Shown: piece by piece, positions 11,337 to 21,696 of the stretch
How positions within the stretch are numbered: the stretch's first letter is position 1
How the letters are laid out: every line of letters begins with the position of its first letter
Assembly (NCBI RefSeq): GCF_003073045.1
Contig: NC_037590.1
Location: 17,780,708-17,844,707, forward strand
DNA: 64,000 nucleotides
Direction: 5' to 3'
From: Pomacea canaliculata
Lineage: Eukaryota > Mollusca > Gastropoda > Architaenioglossa > Ampullariidae
Notes under the pieces: generated by a model
What the model saw: only the letters and a program-made list of their open reading frames with translations
What the model was told of the DNA's origin: nothing
The model's database searches: none
Made by a program: the position numbers and the translations under genes

Positions 11337-12860
11337 ATGATCACGTGTCACCTGTTCCTGTGGTTGGCTGTGTGGACGGTCCTCTCGTCTAACCAAGTCA
11401 CAGATGGAAAGCGGGTAGTTGTCATGCCCATGGCCACGACGAGCCACACCAAATACATGGCCCACGTGGCACAGGCCCTCGCACGGCAAGGTCACGAGGT
11501 GTGGGTGACCATGCCCGACTATATCGTCAACAAGCGCGTGCTGGACACGACCAACTTCACCGTCATCGAGCTGTCAGCGTTCCCAAACAACGAAGATTTT
11601 GTGAAAAGTTTAGTAGAGAAGTATTTTAAAGGTCAACAGGTAGACATACAAATATTTTCGAGAAATGGGAAAGAATTCTGTGATCGTATCCTTGGCGACA
11701 AGTCGTTATTTGAGGAGATTAAAGCTTTAAGTCCAGACTTCTTCGTACTTGACAATTTGGCAATAACAACAATGTTGGCGATAATACCTTATCGACTTGG
11801 TGTGCCGTTCGCCTTTGTTGGAACAGTCTATGAACCAAATATACAAAGAATACCTGTACTACATTGCAACATGCCCTCTGTCACCAATGGTTTCAGTCAT
11901 CCTAGAAACTTTTATAAGAGCATAGTCAGTTCATTGGATGGTCTTTCTTTTGCCGTGGAAGATCCATATGTCTACAACGATGCAGTCAGTCGCTATGCAC
12001 CAGAAATGCCTTATCTCCCCATGGACATGCTCACAGCCAGAGCTGAGATCTGGCTGGTTGAGACAGACCATATCCTAGACTACCCCAAACCCACTATGCC
12101 CAACGTCAAACTAATTGGAGGAACAGCTACAGGTCCTGGTAAACCGTTGCCACCAAAGTTTAAACACTTTATGGATGATGCTGAAGAAGGTGTTGTCATT
12201 GTTTCTTTTGGGAGCCAAGTTCTCAGTCCACCAACATCAATTACACAGAAATTCCTCAAAGTATTAACAGATTTACCTTTTAAATCCATTTTCCTTTCAA
12301 ACACTTCTTCACCGAACTCAGACAAGATTCTAACGTCGTCATGGATACCCCAGAACGACCTGCTGGCTCACCCCAACACTCGTGTGTTTGTCAGTCATTG
12401 TGGTAAGAACGGTCAGTACGAGGCTCTGTTCCACGCGGTGCCAGTGGTGGCCACACCGATCCTTGCTGACCAGTTCTACAACGCTGAGCGCATGCGCGTG
12501 AAGGGGTTCGCAGAGACTGTCGACCTCAACACCGTCAGTACAGACGAGTTGTACACCACCATTGTCCAAGTGGCGACCAACAAGAGCTACAAGCAGGCCA
12601 TCACAAAAGCCTCGGAACTGTTTAAAATAGAGTTCGGTGTTCCTGTGGAGAAAGCGGCCTTCTGGCTTGATCACGTGATGAAATATGGCGGTGACCACTT
12701 GCGTTCGTCAGGCCAGGAACTTCCTTTCTATCAGTTTGCTTGCTTGGACGTGTATGGCTTTTTTCTAGTGTGTGTGCTACTGACATTGCTGACAGCTGTA
12801 TGTTCCTTCTATGTAGTATGCCGCTATATCTACATGAAATCAAAAAGAAAAAAGGATTAG
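11337..12860 (+). CDS. UDP-glucuronosyltransferase-like enzyme, paralogue 3 (intronless)
   Basis: Third UGT paralogue, 507 residues. Signal peptide about 1-24 (MITCHLFLWLAVWTVLSS, ending at TDG), then KRVVVMPM. The candidate catalytic His (TTSHTKY) and Asp139 (VLDNL) are present. The UGT signature is complete, and a C-terminal membrane helix is followed by KRKKD, a KxKxx ER signal. The leader is shared with UGT 4, but a short insertion (about 18 bases) just before the start codon is absent in UGT 4. An AATAAA lies at 12919-12924. It is the closest relative of paralogue 4; the two differ mainly in the acceptor-binding half. Confidence 0.94.
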   Translation: MITCHLFLWLAVWTVLSSNQVTDGKRVVVMPMATTSHTKYMAHVAQALARQGHEVWVTMPDYIVNKRVLDTTNFTVIELSAFPNNEDFVKSLVEKYFKGQQVDIQIFSRNGKEFCDRILGDKSLFEEIKALSPDFFVLDNLAITTMLAIIPYRLGVPFAFVGTVYEPNIQRIPVLHCNMPSVTNGFSHPRNFYKSIVSSLDGLSFAVEDPYVYNDAVSRYAPEMPYLPMDMLTARAEIWLVETDHILDYPKPTMPNVKLIGGTATGPGKPLPPKFKHFMDDAEEGVVIVSFGSQVLSPPTSITQKFLKVLTDLPFKSIFLSNTSSPNSDKILTSSWIPQNDLLAHPNTRVFVSHCGKNGQYEALFHAVPVVATPILADQFYNAERMRVKGFAETVDLNTVSTDELYTTIVQVATNKSYKQAITKASELFKIEFGVPVEKAAFWLDHVMKYGGDHLRSSGQELPFYQFACLDVYGFFLVCVLLTLLTAVCSFYVVCRYIYMKSKRKKD

Positions 12861-14489
12861 TAAGAATGACGACAAAAAGATGTAATTCTTTAATTAACTT
12901 TTTTTTTCGACGATGCCAAATAAACATAATCACATTGTATATTTTTTCTTCCTGCTACTAGGTGTATGAATAGCATTTCTCGGTAATGAATTCAGCTTAT
13001 CACCACAAAGGAACAAATAAACAGCTTTTTAATTACAAAGTGTAAACATTTGAACTAATAGATGTTTAATATATATTTCTTTTTTGTCACTTTTTCTTCG
13101 TATGTTCTTTATAGACTTGAAACTATTTGGTTGATTTTGTTTATTCCTTTTTCTTTTATGTCTTGATGACTTTATCCCTTGTAACCACTAGGAGCTTTTA
13201 ATATGCGAGGTGTTTTAATTTAACCAGAGCGTTTATACAAAATTTTATTTCTCTGTTTCTGTACATTATTATTACAATAATTGCCTACCAACACAATTTA
13301 AATTCTTTTCCCAAGCGTTTTGTAACTCTATGAATTTTTAACGACATCAAATAATAAACAGCTCTTTAATTTTCTTTTACTTTATTTGCTTCATTACGAT
13401 AGAGACATTTAATTCTGCTTATATTTTTTAAAGTCAGTCGTTGTTATCTTTAGAATTATAGTCTTTAGATTGTTTTATTAGTGTCATTTTGTTTTCAAAC
13501 TATACTGCATGTTTTAATAATTATAAACTGCTTAAAGAAAAACTTTATCATAGAAGGGATTCCGTCTATTCAGAGGCAACTTTGCACAAACCTATTTTAA
13601 AACTCTTTAAAATGAGTTTTTCCTTCTCCCTGTTCCACTATGTCTATTTATTTCTTTTTCTTTTAATAAATTTTTTTAGTTTGATGAGTTGGTGTGTATG
13701 TGTGGTATTTATTTATTTTTTTTTTTTAGCTTGTCTGTCATTCATCTTTATATATTGCTATCCCCTTCTATGCCTTATTTTAAAGACACACACAGAGAGA
13801 GCAGTACAAAGAGTGCGACGAAATGAGAAGTCTGGAGAAGAAAGGACAGCCAAACGACTCACAAGACTACAAGAGGTATTTCTGAAAGAGATCAGTTATG
13901 GTTTTCAATGTCGCTGTTGCTATGGCAGGCGTTGAAGCTCGAGCAAAACTGCTGGGTTTTTGGGGGAAATTTGGAAAAGGGGAAGTTCTGAGGCTGTTTT
14001 GTATAGTGTTTCGTATATTTTTTTTTTTACTTTTTGTGGGTTTAGTTAGCTGTCCAAAGACAGATCGCTGGTTCTGCGTGGTACTGTGGTCCAAACAGTT
14101 GTGCACAATGCTCGCACTGGCACCTATAGAGTGCCCCTACATGTGTAGCATCTGTACTAGAGGTGAGTTAACGTGTGTTTATTTGTCTTATTCCCCCTAG
14201 GGTTCGTATCCATAAAACAGTTTACTTAGACTGTTACCCTGCTCAAGCTGGGTACCAGCAGATAGCGTATGAAACCTCGTATTCACGGACTTATGGCACG
14301 CCTACCCAGATCGTTTCACCAGCCTGTAGTTTATCGGAATATCCCTACTTTCCCATTTCTATACCTTTCTCTCATGGTCCATGCCAGCAGCCATCACCAT
14401 CCTCAATAAAAGGCACAAGGACTCGTAGGGCTGCCATGCTGTCTGGCATCCTCCTTAGGAACTTCACACGTATGTGTGAGAAGGTGTAG

Positions 14490-14611
14490 GTGTGCGTGTG
14501 TGTTGAATGTCTTGTTTGTATGTCTGCCCATCATATGTGCATATATATATATACTCATATTATGTTTGTGTATGGATGTGGATGGGTTTGTAAGCAAAAG
14601 AACATTTTCTG
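14490..14611 (+). repeat. Dispersed repeat fragment at the duplication junction
   Basis: This spacer between the two duplicated units resembles the segment at 32660-32812. Shared words include a GTATGTCTSMCCAT-like start, ATGTTTGT, GGGYTTGTRAGCAAAAGAA and TGTCTTGG, in the same order and spacing. It looks like the 3' part of a retroelement. It also contains a short (AT)n run near 14539-14549. Confidence 0.4.
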
Positions 14612-14724
14612 TCTTGGACATTCTAATGTTTCATTATCTTCCCTCTACAAGAAGGACGCCGCGGTACGTTTAGTTGTATAGTCATCTGGGCTATGAGCAG
14701 GACAATAAGGTGAAAGGTGTGCAC

Positions 14725-14760
14725 GATGATGATGATGATGACGAGGAGGAGGAGGAGGAA
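14725..14760 (+). repeat. GAT/GAG triplet microsatellite
   Basis: A run of GAT triplets passes into GAG triplets. The matching place in unit A (about 9701-9720) has only a shorter GAT run, so it has expanded or contracted since the duplication. Confidence 0.8.
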
Positions 14761-15902
14761 AAATAATGGAAAGATGGTAGTTTGAATTTGGGGGTGGGAT
14801 ATCTTCCAACGTACGTAAAAAGGGAATCAGGATGACGACAGTCGTCAGAGCAGAGAGCCTGATGAATAACGATGGCTGATTTTCTCCGTAGCAGAGTGTT
14901 ACTCTGCAAGTGAGAGAGTGATCAACTACGACTATCACTAAAGTGCAACATTTGCACTTTTATCATCCTTTTTTATTTTTATTAAAATGAAGTCAGCTGG
15001 ATCACCGCCATAAGTAATCAGATCAAATACATAATTTAATTTCATATTTTGAAACAATTTGAAAACGCGAACAGAGAAAATGCGTTCCCATCCGAATGTC
15101 GTAGAAGGAATTTATCATGGTAAGACTTGTTTTTCGTTTTGACCGCTTATGCAAATTTGCGGAACTGATGTGTGTATTATCACAATTTTCACGTCCTGAC
15201 TGCGTTATAACGAGTAGTAGCCAGACACCAGTGCGCAGTACATCGAGTCACGTGGACAGGTCTGCAGATTCTCGATTTCTAACCTGCAGCTCACGCATCC
15301 AAGTTGTCATTGTAGTGACCTGAATCACGTACCCAGAAAATAACATCTGCGATAAGGCCTGAGAGGCTTCCTCGAGGTGCTCACCAACAGGAAAGGAATT
15401 TGAACCAGTCTGAACTCCGGCAGCTGGGCGAGACGATTCCTGGACTTTTTGCTCCTCGACTAACAAGACAGCAAGGGTAAGACACGTGGTGATGTTTCAC
15501 ACTTCCATTGGTTACACTGCTTCCTTGCAAATCTATGGGTACACGCAAACACGATATATTCTGTGAGAATTTACATCACAGGTTTCAAAATCCAGTTTAA
15601 CAAACTTTGCTTGCAGTTATGGACAATGTGTTACGAATTGTGTTTGATTTTAAAGGTCAACAACTCAACTGAAAACCTAGTTAGTAGATGGTACACTCCG
15701 TGTTTACAAGGACAAAAACAAAACCCCTTATAGAATATCCTACAGTTTGTGTTATAATGACAGTATTAGGAGAGTTGTTTCGGTGGAAATAAGTCTTGGC
15801 GTAGAAAGTCGTTTAGCTTTTTCTTTTGTCTGTCAAAGTTGTTTGTGTGAAGTTTCTCTTAAAACATTATGTCTTTGTGTGAGACCTACTCAACACGAAA
15901 AC

Positions 15903-15922
15903 ACACAAATCATGATTTGTGT
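15903..15922. promoter_or_regulatory. Perfect 20-bp palindrome upstream of UGT 4
   Basis: Exact copy of the palindrome at 10881-10900, here 442 bases before the UGT 4 start codon. The flanks have small differences from unit A, while the palindrome itself is unchanged. Confidence 0.45.
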
Positions 15923-16344
15923 AGAGCACTTATGACTTGAAAGTCAACAATAAAATGCAGGTACCTATTAAGCTTATAAGAAAATCTTAATGTGACTATA
16001 TAAATAAAAAAAAAGGAAAAGTATTCAGGAGAGAGACAGGCACGTTTAGACAAACAAGCCTACTAATCTAAACACGAGAGAGAACACACGCCAGTATTAA
16101 TATTAAGAATATCTCTACCCTTATCCACCCTCCGCCCCCCCCCCCAAGAAAAAAAACATAATTTGTCCGCCACTGCTTTATCATGGCAATACGAATTGAC
16201 GAATAAGTAGGGAAATCTACCACATGTCTAAAAATGGCTTTGAATGTAAGTGGTGCAAAGGTTTTGTAGAAGAGCTTATTTCTGAAGTCAAGCAAATTCT
16301 TTTGACAGGTTCAAGCATAAAAGTTATTGACCTCAAAACTGACC

Positions 16345-17868
16345 ATGATCACGTGTCACCTGTTCCTGTGGTTGGCTGTGTGGACGGTCTTCTCGTCTAA
16401 CCAAGTCACAGATGGAAAGCGGGTAGTTGTCATGCCCATGGCCACGACGAGCCACACCAAATACATGGTCCACGTGGCACAGGCCCTCGCACGGCAAGGT
16501 CACGAGGTGTGGGTGACCATAGCCGACTATATTGTCAACAAGCGCGTGCTGGACACGACCAACTTCACCGTCATCGAGCTGTCGGAGTTCCCAAACAACG
16601 AAGATTTTGTGAACAGTTTAGTAGAGAAGTATTTTAAAGGTCAACAGGTAGACAAACAAATATTAACGAGAAATGGGAAAGAATTCTGTGATCGTATCCT
16701 TGGCGACAAGTCGTTATTTGAGGAGATTAAAGCTTTAAGTCCAGACTTCTTCGTACTTAACAATTTGCCAATAACAACAATGTTGGCGATAATACCTTAT
16801 CGACTTGGTGTGCCGTTCGCCTTTGTTGGAAGACTCTATGAACCAAATACACAAAGAATACCTGTACTACATTGCAACATACCCTCTTACCCCAATGGTT
16901 TCAATCATCCTAGAAACTTTTATAAGAGTATAGCCATTTCATTGGATGGTCTTTCTTTTGCCGTGGAGGATCCATATGTCTACAACGATGCAGTCAGTCG
17001 CTATGCATCAGAAATGCCTTTTCTCCCCATGGACATGCTCATAGCCAGAGCTGAGATCTGGCTGGTTGAGACAGACCATATCCTAGACTACCCCAAACCC
17101 ACTATGCCCAACGTCAAACTAATTGGAGGAACAGCTACAGGTCCTGGTAAACCATTGCCACCAAAGTTTAAACACTTTATGGATGATGCTGAAGAAGGTG
17201 TTGTCATTGTTTCTTTTGGCAGCCAAATTCTCAGTCCACCAACATCAATTACACAGAAATTCCTCAAAGTATTAACAGATTTACCTTTTAAATCCGTTTT
17301 CCGTTCAAACATTTCGTCACCGAACTCAGACAAGATTCTGACATCGTCATGGATACCTCAGAATGACCTGCTGGCTCACCCCAACACTCGCGTGTTTGTC
17401 AGCCATTGTGGTAAGAACGGTCAGTACGAGGCTCTGTTCCACGCGGTGCCAGTGGTAGCCACCCCGATCTTTGGTGACCAGTTCTACAACGCTGAGCGCA
17501 TGCGCGGGAAGGGGTTCTCAGAGACTGTCGACCTCAACACCGTCAGTACAGACGAGCTGTACACCACCATTGTCCAAGTGGCGACCAACAAGAGCTACAA
17601 GCAGGCCATCACAAAAGCCTCGGAACTGTTTAAAATAGAGTTCGGTGTTCCTGTGGAGAAAGCGGCCTTCTGGCTTGATCACGTGATGAAATATGGCGGC
17701 GACCACTTGCGTTCGTCAGGCCAGGAACTTCCTTTCTATCAGTTTGCTTGCTTGGACGTGTATGGCTTTTTTCTAGTGTGTGTGCTACTGATATTGCTGA
17801 CAGCAGTATGTTCCTTCTATGTAGTATGCCGGTATATCTACATGAAATCAAAAATAAAAAAGGATTAG
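16345..17868 (+). CDS. UDP-glucuronosyltransferase-like enzyme, paralogue 4 (intronless, changed catalytic Asp)
   Basis: Fourth UGT paralogue, 507 residues. The ATG at 16345 aligns with the start of paralogue 3; the frame is open a little further upstream but without an ATG. Signal peptide, TTSHTKY His, full UGT signature, C-terminal helix and a KIKKD tail (KxKxx) are all present. The Asp of VLDNL in the other three copies is Asn here (VLNNL, codon 16759-16761, residue 139). In animal UGTs an Asp at this place helps the catalytic His take a proton from the acceptor, so activity may be reduced or altered. The reading frame is intact. An AATAAA lies at 17927-17932. Confidence 0.93.
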   Translation: MITCHLFLWLAVWTVFSSNQVTDGKRVVVMPMATTSHTKYMVHVAQALARQGHEVWVTIADYIVNKRVLDTTNFTVIELSEFPNNEDFVNSLVEKYFKGQQVDKQILTRNGKEFCDRILGDKSLFEEIKALSPDFFVLNNLPITTMLAIIPYRLGVPFAFVGRLYEPNTQRIPVLHCNIPSYPNGFNHPRNFYKSIAISLDGLSFAVEDPYVYNDAVSRYASEMPFLPMDMLIARAEIWLVETDHILDYPKPTMPNVKLIGGTATGPGKPLPPKFKHFMDDAEEGVVIVSFGSQILSPPTSITQKFLKVLTDLPFKSVFRSNISSPNSDKILTSSWIPQNDLLAHPNTRVFVSHCGKNGQYEALFHAVPVVATPIFGDQFYNAERMRGKGFSETVDLNTVSTDELYTTIVQVATNKSYKQAITKASELFKIEFGVPVEKAAFWLDHVMKYGGDHLRSSGQELPFYQFACLDVYGFFLVCVLLILLTAVCSFYVVCRYIYMKSKIKKD

Positions 17869-18299
17869 TAAGAATGACGACGAAAAGATGTATTGTTTAA
17901 TTAACGATTTTTTTTCGACGATGCCAAATAAACATAATCACACTGTATATTTTTTTTTCTTCCTGCTACTAGGTGTATGAATAGCATTTCTCGGGTAATG
18001 AATTCAGCTTATCACCACAAAGGAACAAATAAACAGCTTTTTAATTACAAAATGTAAACATTTGAACTAATAGATATTTAATATATATTTCTTTTTGTCA
18101 CTTTTTCTTCTTATGTTCTTTATAGACTTGAAACTATTTGATTGATTTTGTGTATTCCTTTTTCTTTTATGTTTGATGACTTTATCGCTTGTAACCACAA
18201 GGAGCTTTTAATATGCGAGGTTTTTTAATTTAACCAGAGCGTTTATACAAAATTTTATTTCTCTGTTTCTGTACATTATTATGTGCAATAATTGCCTAC

Positions 18300-19272
18300 T
18301 GTCAAGAACGCGCTTTTATAAAATCTCTTTCTCACTCTCACAACACGCACGCGTTCCCTTGCGTATTCTTTCAAACATATAGCACAAAGATTCGTCGTGG
18401 AAACAAAAATAACTTTAAATCAATCAACATCAACTAAATATATACATATAGTCAGTAGATCTTCCATACAGCGATCTGCAACTCTAACAGTTCTCTTACT
18501 GTCACTGAGACGGCATACACATGTCCATATATATATACTTCAATCTGTCGTATGTTTTTGGAATAAATTCATTAGAGTCTTAGTTACTCACACGTGACTG
18601 ATATCCACCCACACAAACGACTTGAGGCAACCACATATACGTTCCAATGCTTATTAATAACAGGTGCTGACTCGGCAGACACCTACAGACGACTCAAAAT
18701 ATATTTGCTGGGGATCAACGCATGACCCAGGCACCACAAATATACTCCCGGCACCACAAATATACTCCAGGGGCTCACACAGATGAACTTGCAGGGATTC
18801 GATACACACACAATATCCCAAGCGAACACCACACACACGTTACGTCCGCCTTTCTTCCCTGCTCACAGCCGTCTCCTCTCTTCCAATATACGCTTGGGGA
18901 TCAACACATGATCCAAGCTGGTACCACAACTAAACTCTTGGGAGGTCAACACATGACCTGAAGCTGGTACCACACATACATCCGCAGGGATCGACCCACA
19001 CAATATCCAAAACGAACACCACACACACTTTCTATCCTACTCTCTTCCCTGCTCACAGCCGTCTGCTTTCTTCCAAATATTTTTCACTTGCCTCAGACTA
19101 AAATTACGTCATAAAATGACGTCGGGTTCTGACGTGAAACCGCGACGCAATCAACACTCTCTTAAATGCAAGGCAATAATCTTTAACAAAACAAAAGACA
19201 GGGGCAACAACCTCTAAGAAAACAAATGACAGGGGCAACAACCTCCCGCCCCTCACAGACTGGTCCGTGACA
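18300..19272. mobile_element. Solo-LTR-like insertion, 973 bp
   Basis: Comparison with unit A shows a clean insertion flanked by a 5-bp target duplication (CCTAC at 18295-18299 and 19273-19277). The inserted DNA begins TGTCA and ends TGACA, so it has the TG...CA ends and 5-bp duplication typical of an LTR. It has no coding capacity and contains imperfect internal repeats of about 200 bp. The likely history is an LTR retroelement reduced to one LTR by recombination. The exact family (Gypsy-like or other) is not known. It is younger than the tandem duplication. Confidence 0.65.
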
Positions 19273-20346
19273 CCTACCAACACAGTTTAAACTCTTTTCC
19301 CAATCGTTTTGTTACTCTATGATTTTTAACGACATGCAAAGAATAAACAGCTCTTTAATTTTCTTTTACTTTATTTGCTTCATTACGATAGAGACATTTA
19401 ATTCTGCTTATATTTTTTAAAGTCAGTCGTTGTTATCTTTAGAATTATAGTCTTTAGATTGTTTTATTAGTGTCATTTTGTTTTCAAACTATACTGCGTG
19501 TTTTAATAATTATAAACTTTATCATAGAAGGGATTCCGTCTATTCATAGGCAACTTTTCACAAACCTATTTTAAAACTCTTTAAAATGAGTTTTTCTTTC
19601 TCCCTGTTCCACTATGTCTATTTATTTCTTTTTCTTTTAATAATTTTTTTGAGTTTGATGAGTTGGTGTGTGTGTGTGGTATTTATTTTTTTTTAATTTT
19701 TTAGCTTGTCTGTCATTCATCTTTATATATTGCTATCCCCTTCTATGACTTATTTCAAAGACACACACACACAGCGCAGTACAAAGAGTGCGACGAAATG
19801 AGAAGTCTGGGAGAAGAAAGGAGAGCCAAACGACTCACAAGACTTCAAGAGGTATTTCTGAAAGAGATCAGTTATGGTTTTCAATGTCGCTGTTGCTATG
19901 GCAGGCGTTGAAGCTCGAGCAAAACCGCTGGGTTTTTTTGGGAAATCTGGAAAAGGGGAGGTACTGAGGCTGTTTTGTATAGTGTTTCGTATATTTTTTT
20001 TTACTTTTTGTGGCTTTAGTTAGCTGTCCAGAGACAGACCGCTGGTTCTGCGTGGTACTGTGGTCTAAACAGTTGTGCACAATGCTCGCACTGGCACCTA
20101 TAGAGTGCCCCTACATGTGTAGGCATCTGTCCCAGAGGTGAGTTAACGTGTGTTTATTTGTCTTAATCCTTCTAGGATTCGTATCCATAAAACAGTTTAC
20201 TCAGACTGTTATCCGGCTCAAGCTGGGTACCAGCAGATAGCGTATGAAACCTCGTATTCACGGACTTATGGTCTACCCAGATCGTTTCACCAGCCTATAG
20301 TTTTCGGAATAGCCCTACTTTCCCATTTCTATACCTTTCTTTCATG

Positions 20347-21396
20347 TATTAATAACATGGCGGAGATCGTAAATAAATAATTTAGTTCTTCAGAAGCAAA
20401 CAAAAAGTCCCCGTATAAGTTAATAATACATATAACAGGACAGTATTGTTCAGAACATACTGGATTTTTAACTCAAGAGAGTAGCAAACGTCATTTAAAA
20501 TATAAAAAAAAAAAACTAAATCAAATATCGAAGTCGATATTGTGTCCTTTAGATTTTTTCCTATTGGCCATTTTGTTTCCTATTGTTGCAATGAAAATAA
20601 AATTTTGTCATTAAAACTTGTTTAACGAAAAGAATTTGGTCATAGGAGTAATTTGAGTTTTGTTTTCAATCTTTGGTTGCTTTTTCCGTTATTTGATGGT
20701 TTTATCCTCCTAGCTGTAGGTTTCTCACTTAACTTCTTGCTTTGAGCTTTTTTCATATGTTTAACTTATTTTGGCGAGGCTCCTCACAACAGGAGCGACT
20801 GGTGGAAGTATTGACAAGGGTGACTGGGAATATATGGAGAAGGCTTTTTCCGATGTACACTTTTTCCATTTTCATATCATCAAAACGTCTTTAAAAAATT
20901 CGTGTCACAAAGTTACATGTGTCATGGTTTTTTTTCCACTCGCCTGTTTTTCTGGATGGATGATGTCTTTTTCTTTCTTCCACCCTTCCCCCCTCCCCCT
21001 AGTCCTTGTACCACAGACAATTTAATATTTTACAACACTACAGCTACCTGATGTTTTCCATTCATCTTTGTATAAGCCGTTGTTACTTTATCTATCTGAC
21101 TTTATACGCAGTCTTGAATGAGCTTCTGCTATTCTTCCCTAATTGTTTCTTACTATTTAAGTGCATATTGTATAAACTTCTGCTACTTGCTACAGTTTTG
21201 AATCGGACTTTTTGACTGACTTTATTCTTTACTTTGTCTCTTTTTTCCCTTTAATTTGCTTTTTTTCCCTTTTCTTCTTTTCTTCATTACTTCGTCGTTA
21301 CTTCGTATTATTTCTGTATTTCACATTACTTTCTTGTTTTCCTCTCTTTCCCCTTCCTCTCATCATGAAAAATGCATGGAATATACTTTTGGTTAA
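20347..21396. other. Intergenic, UGT cluster to CAP gene
   Basis: No supported gene. T-rich stretches make several short open frames (for example 20771-21025 and 21212-21412) that show no recognisable domain. Confidence 0.5.
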
Positions 21397-21410
21397 TTTA
21401 TTTATTTATT
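21397..21410 (-). terminator. Polyadenylation signals of the CAP gene
   Basis: Three overlapping AATAAA words read on the minus strand, about 290-300 bases past the proposed stop codon. They fit as the 3' end of the gene. Confidence 0.45.
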
Positions 21411-21696
21411 AATCAGAAAATTAAAATAAATTTCAGAGCAATTTCAATTAAAAAGGTAAGCATTTCTTTTCTTTTGTGTATTTTTCATAACTCAGTTCAT
21501 GCACCAGATTTTGGAAATTTCCAAATCTACAAAAGTAACTAACTATTAACAACCAGAAGAAAAATGTAGAATGAAGCGTCGTCAATTCAAAAATTTTAAA
21601 ATGGAATGGCAAATAATCAAAATTATATTTTAAGTTCATCATTAGTTTAGTTTCAATATTCTATATTCTCCATGTGGCAGTCGTGGCCAACACTTA

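Larger units (their letters stand above)
9601..14376 (+). repeat. Tandem segmental duplication, unit A (contains UGT 3)
   Basis: The whole segment is repeated in the same orientation at 14612-20346. Matching landmarks include CATTCTAATGTTTYATTATC at the start, the region upstream of the UGT, the UGT itself, its 3' flank, and a non-coding block near 13800-14370 that ends at ATACCTTTCTYTCATG. Non-coding identity is high throughout, broken by small indels. Unit A lacks the roughly 1-kb insertion found in unit B. Apart from the UGT I see no gene in it; the open frames at 13489-14489 have no recognisable product. Confidence 0.9.
14612..20346 (+). repeat. Tandem segmental duplication, unit B (contains UGT 4)
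   Basis: Second copy of the segment at 9601-14376, in the same orientation. It is longer mainly because of one 973-bp insertion (18300-19272); without it and one target copy the two units differ in length by only tens of bases. Small differences include expanded GAT/GAG triplets at 14725-14760. It carries one gene, UGT 4. Confidence 0.9.

Noticed and set aside
13489-14489. Overlapping plus-strand open frames after UGT 3
   Set aside because: Low-complexity T-rich translations with no domain. The matching frames in unit B are broken, so they are not under selection as protein.
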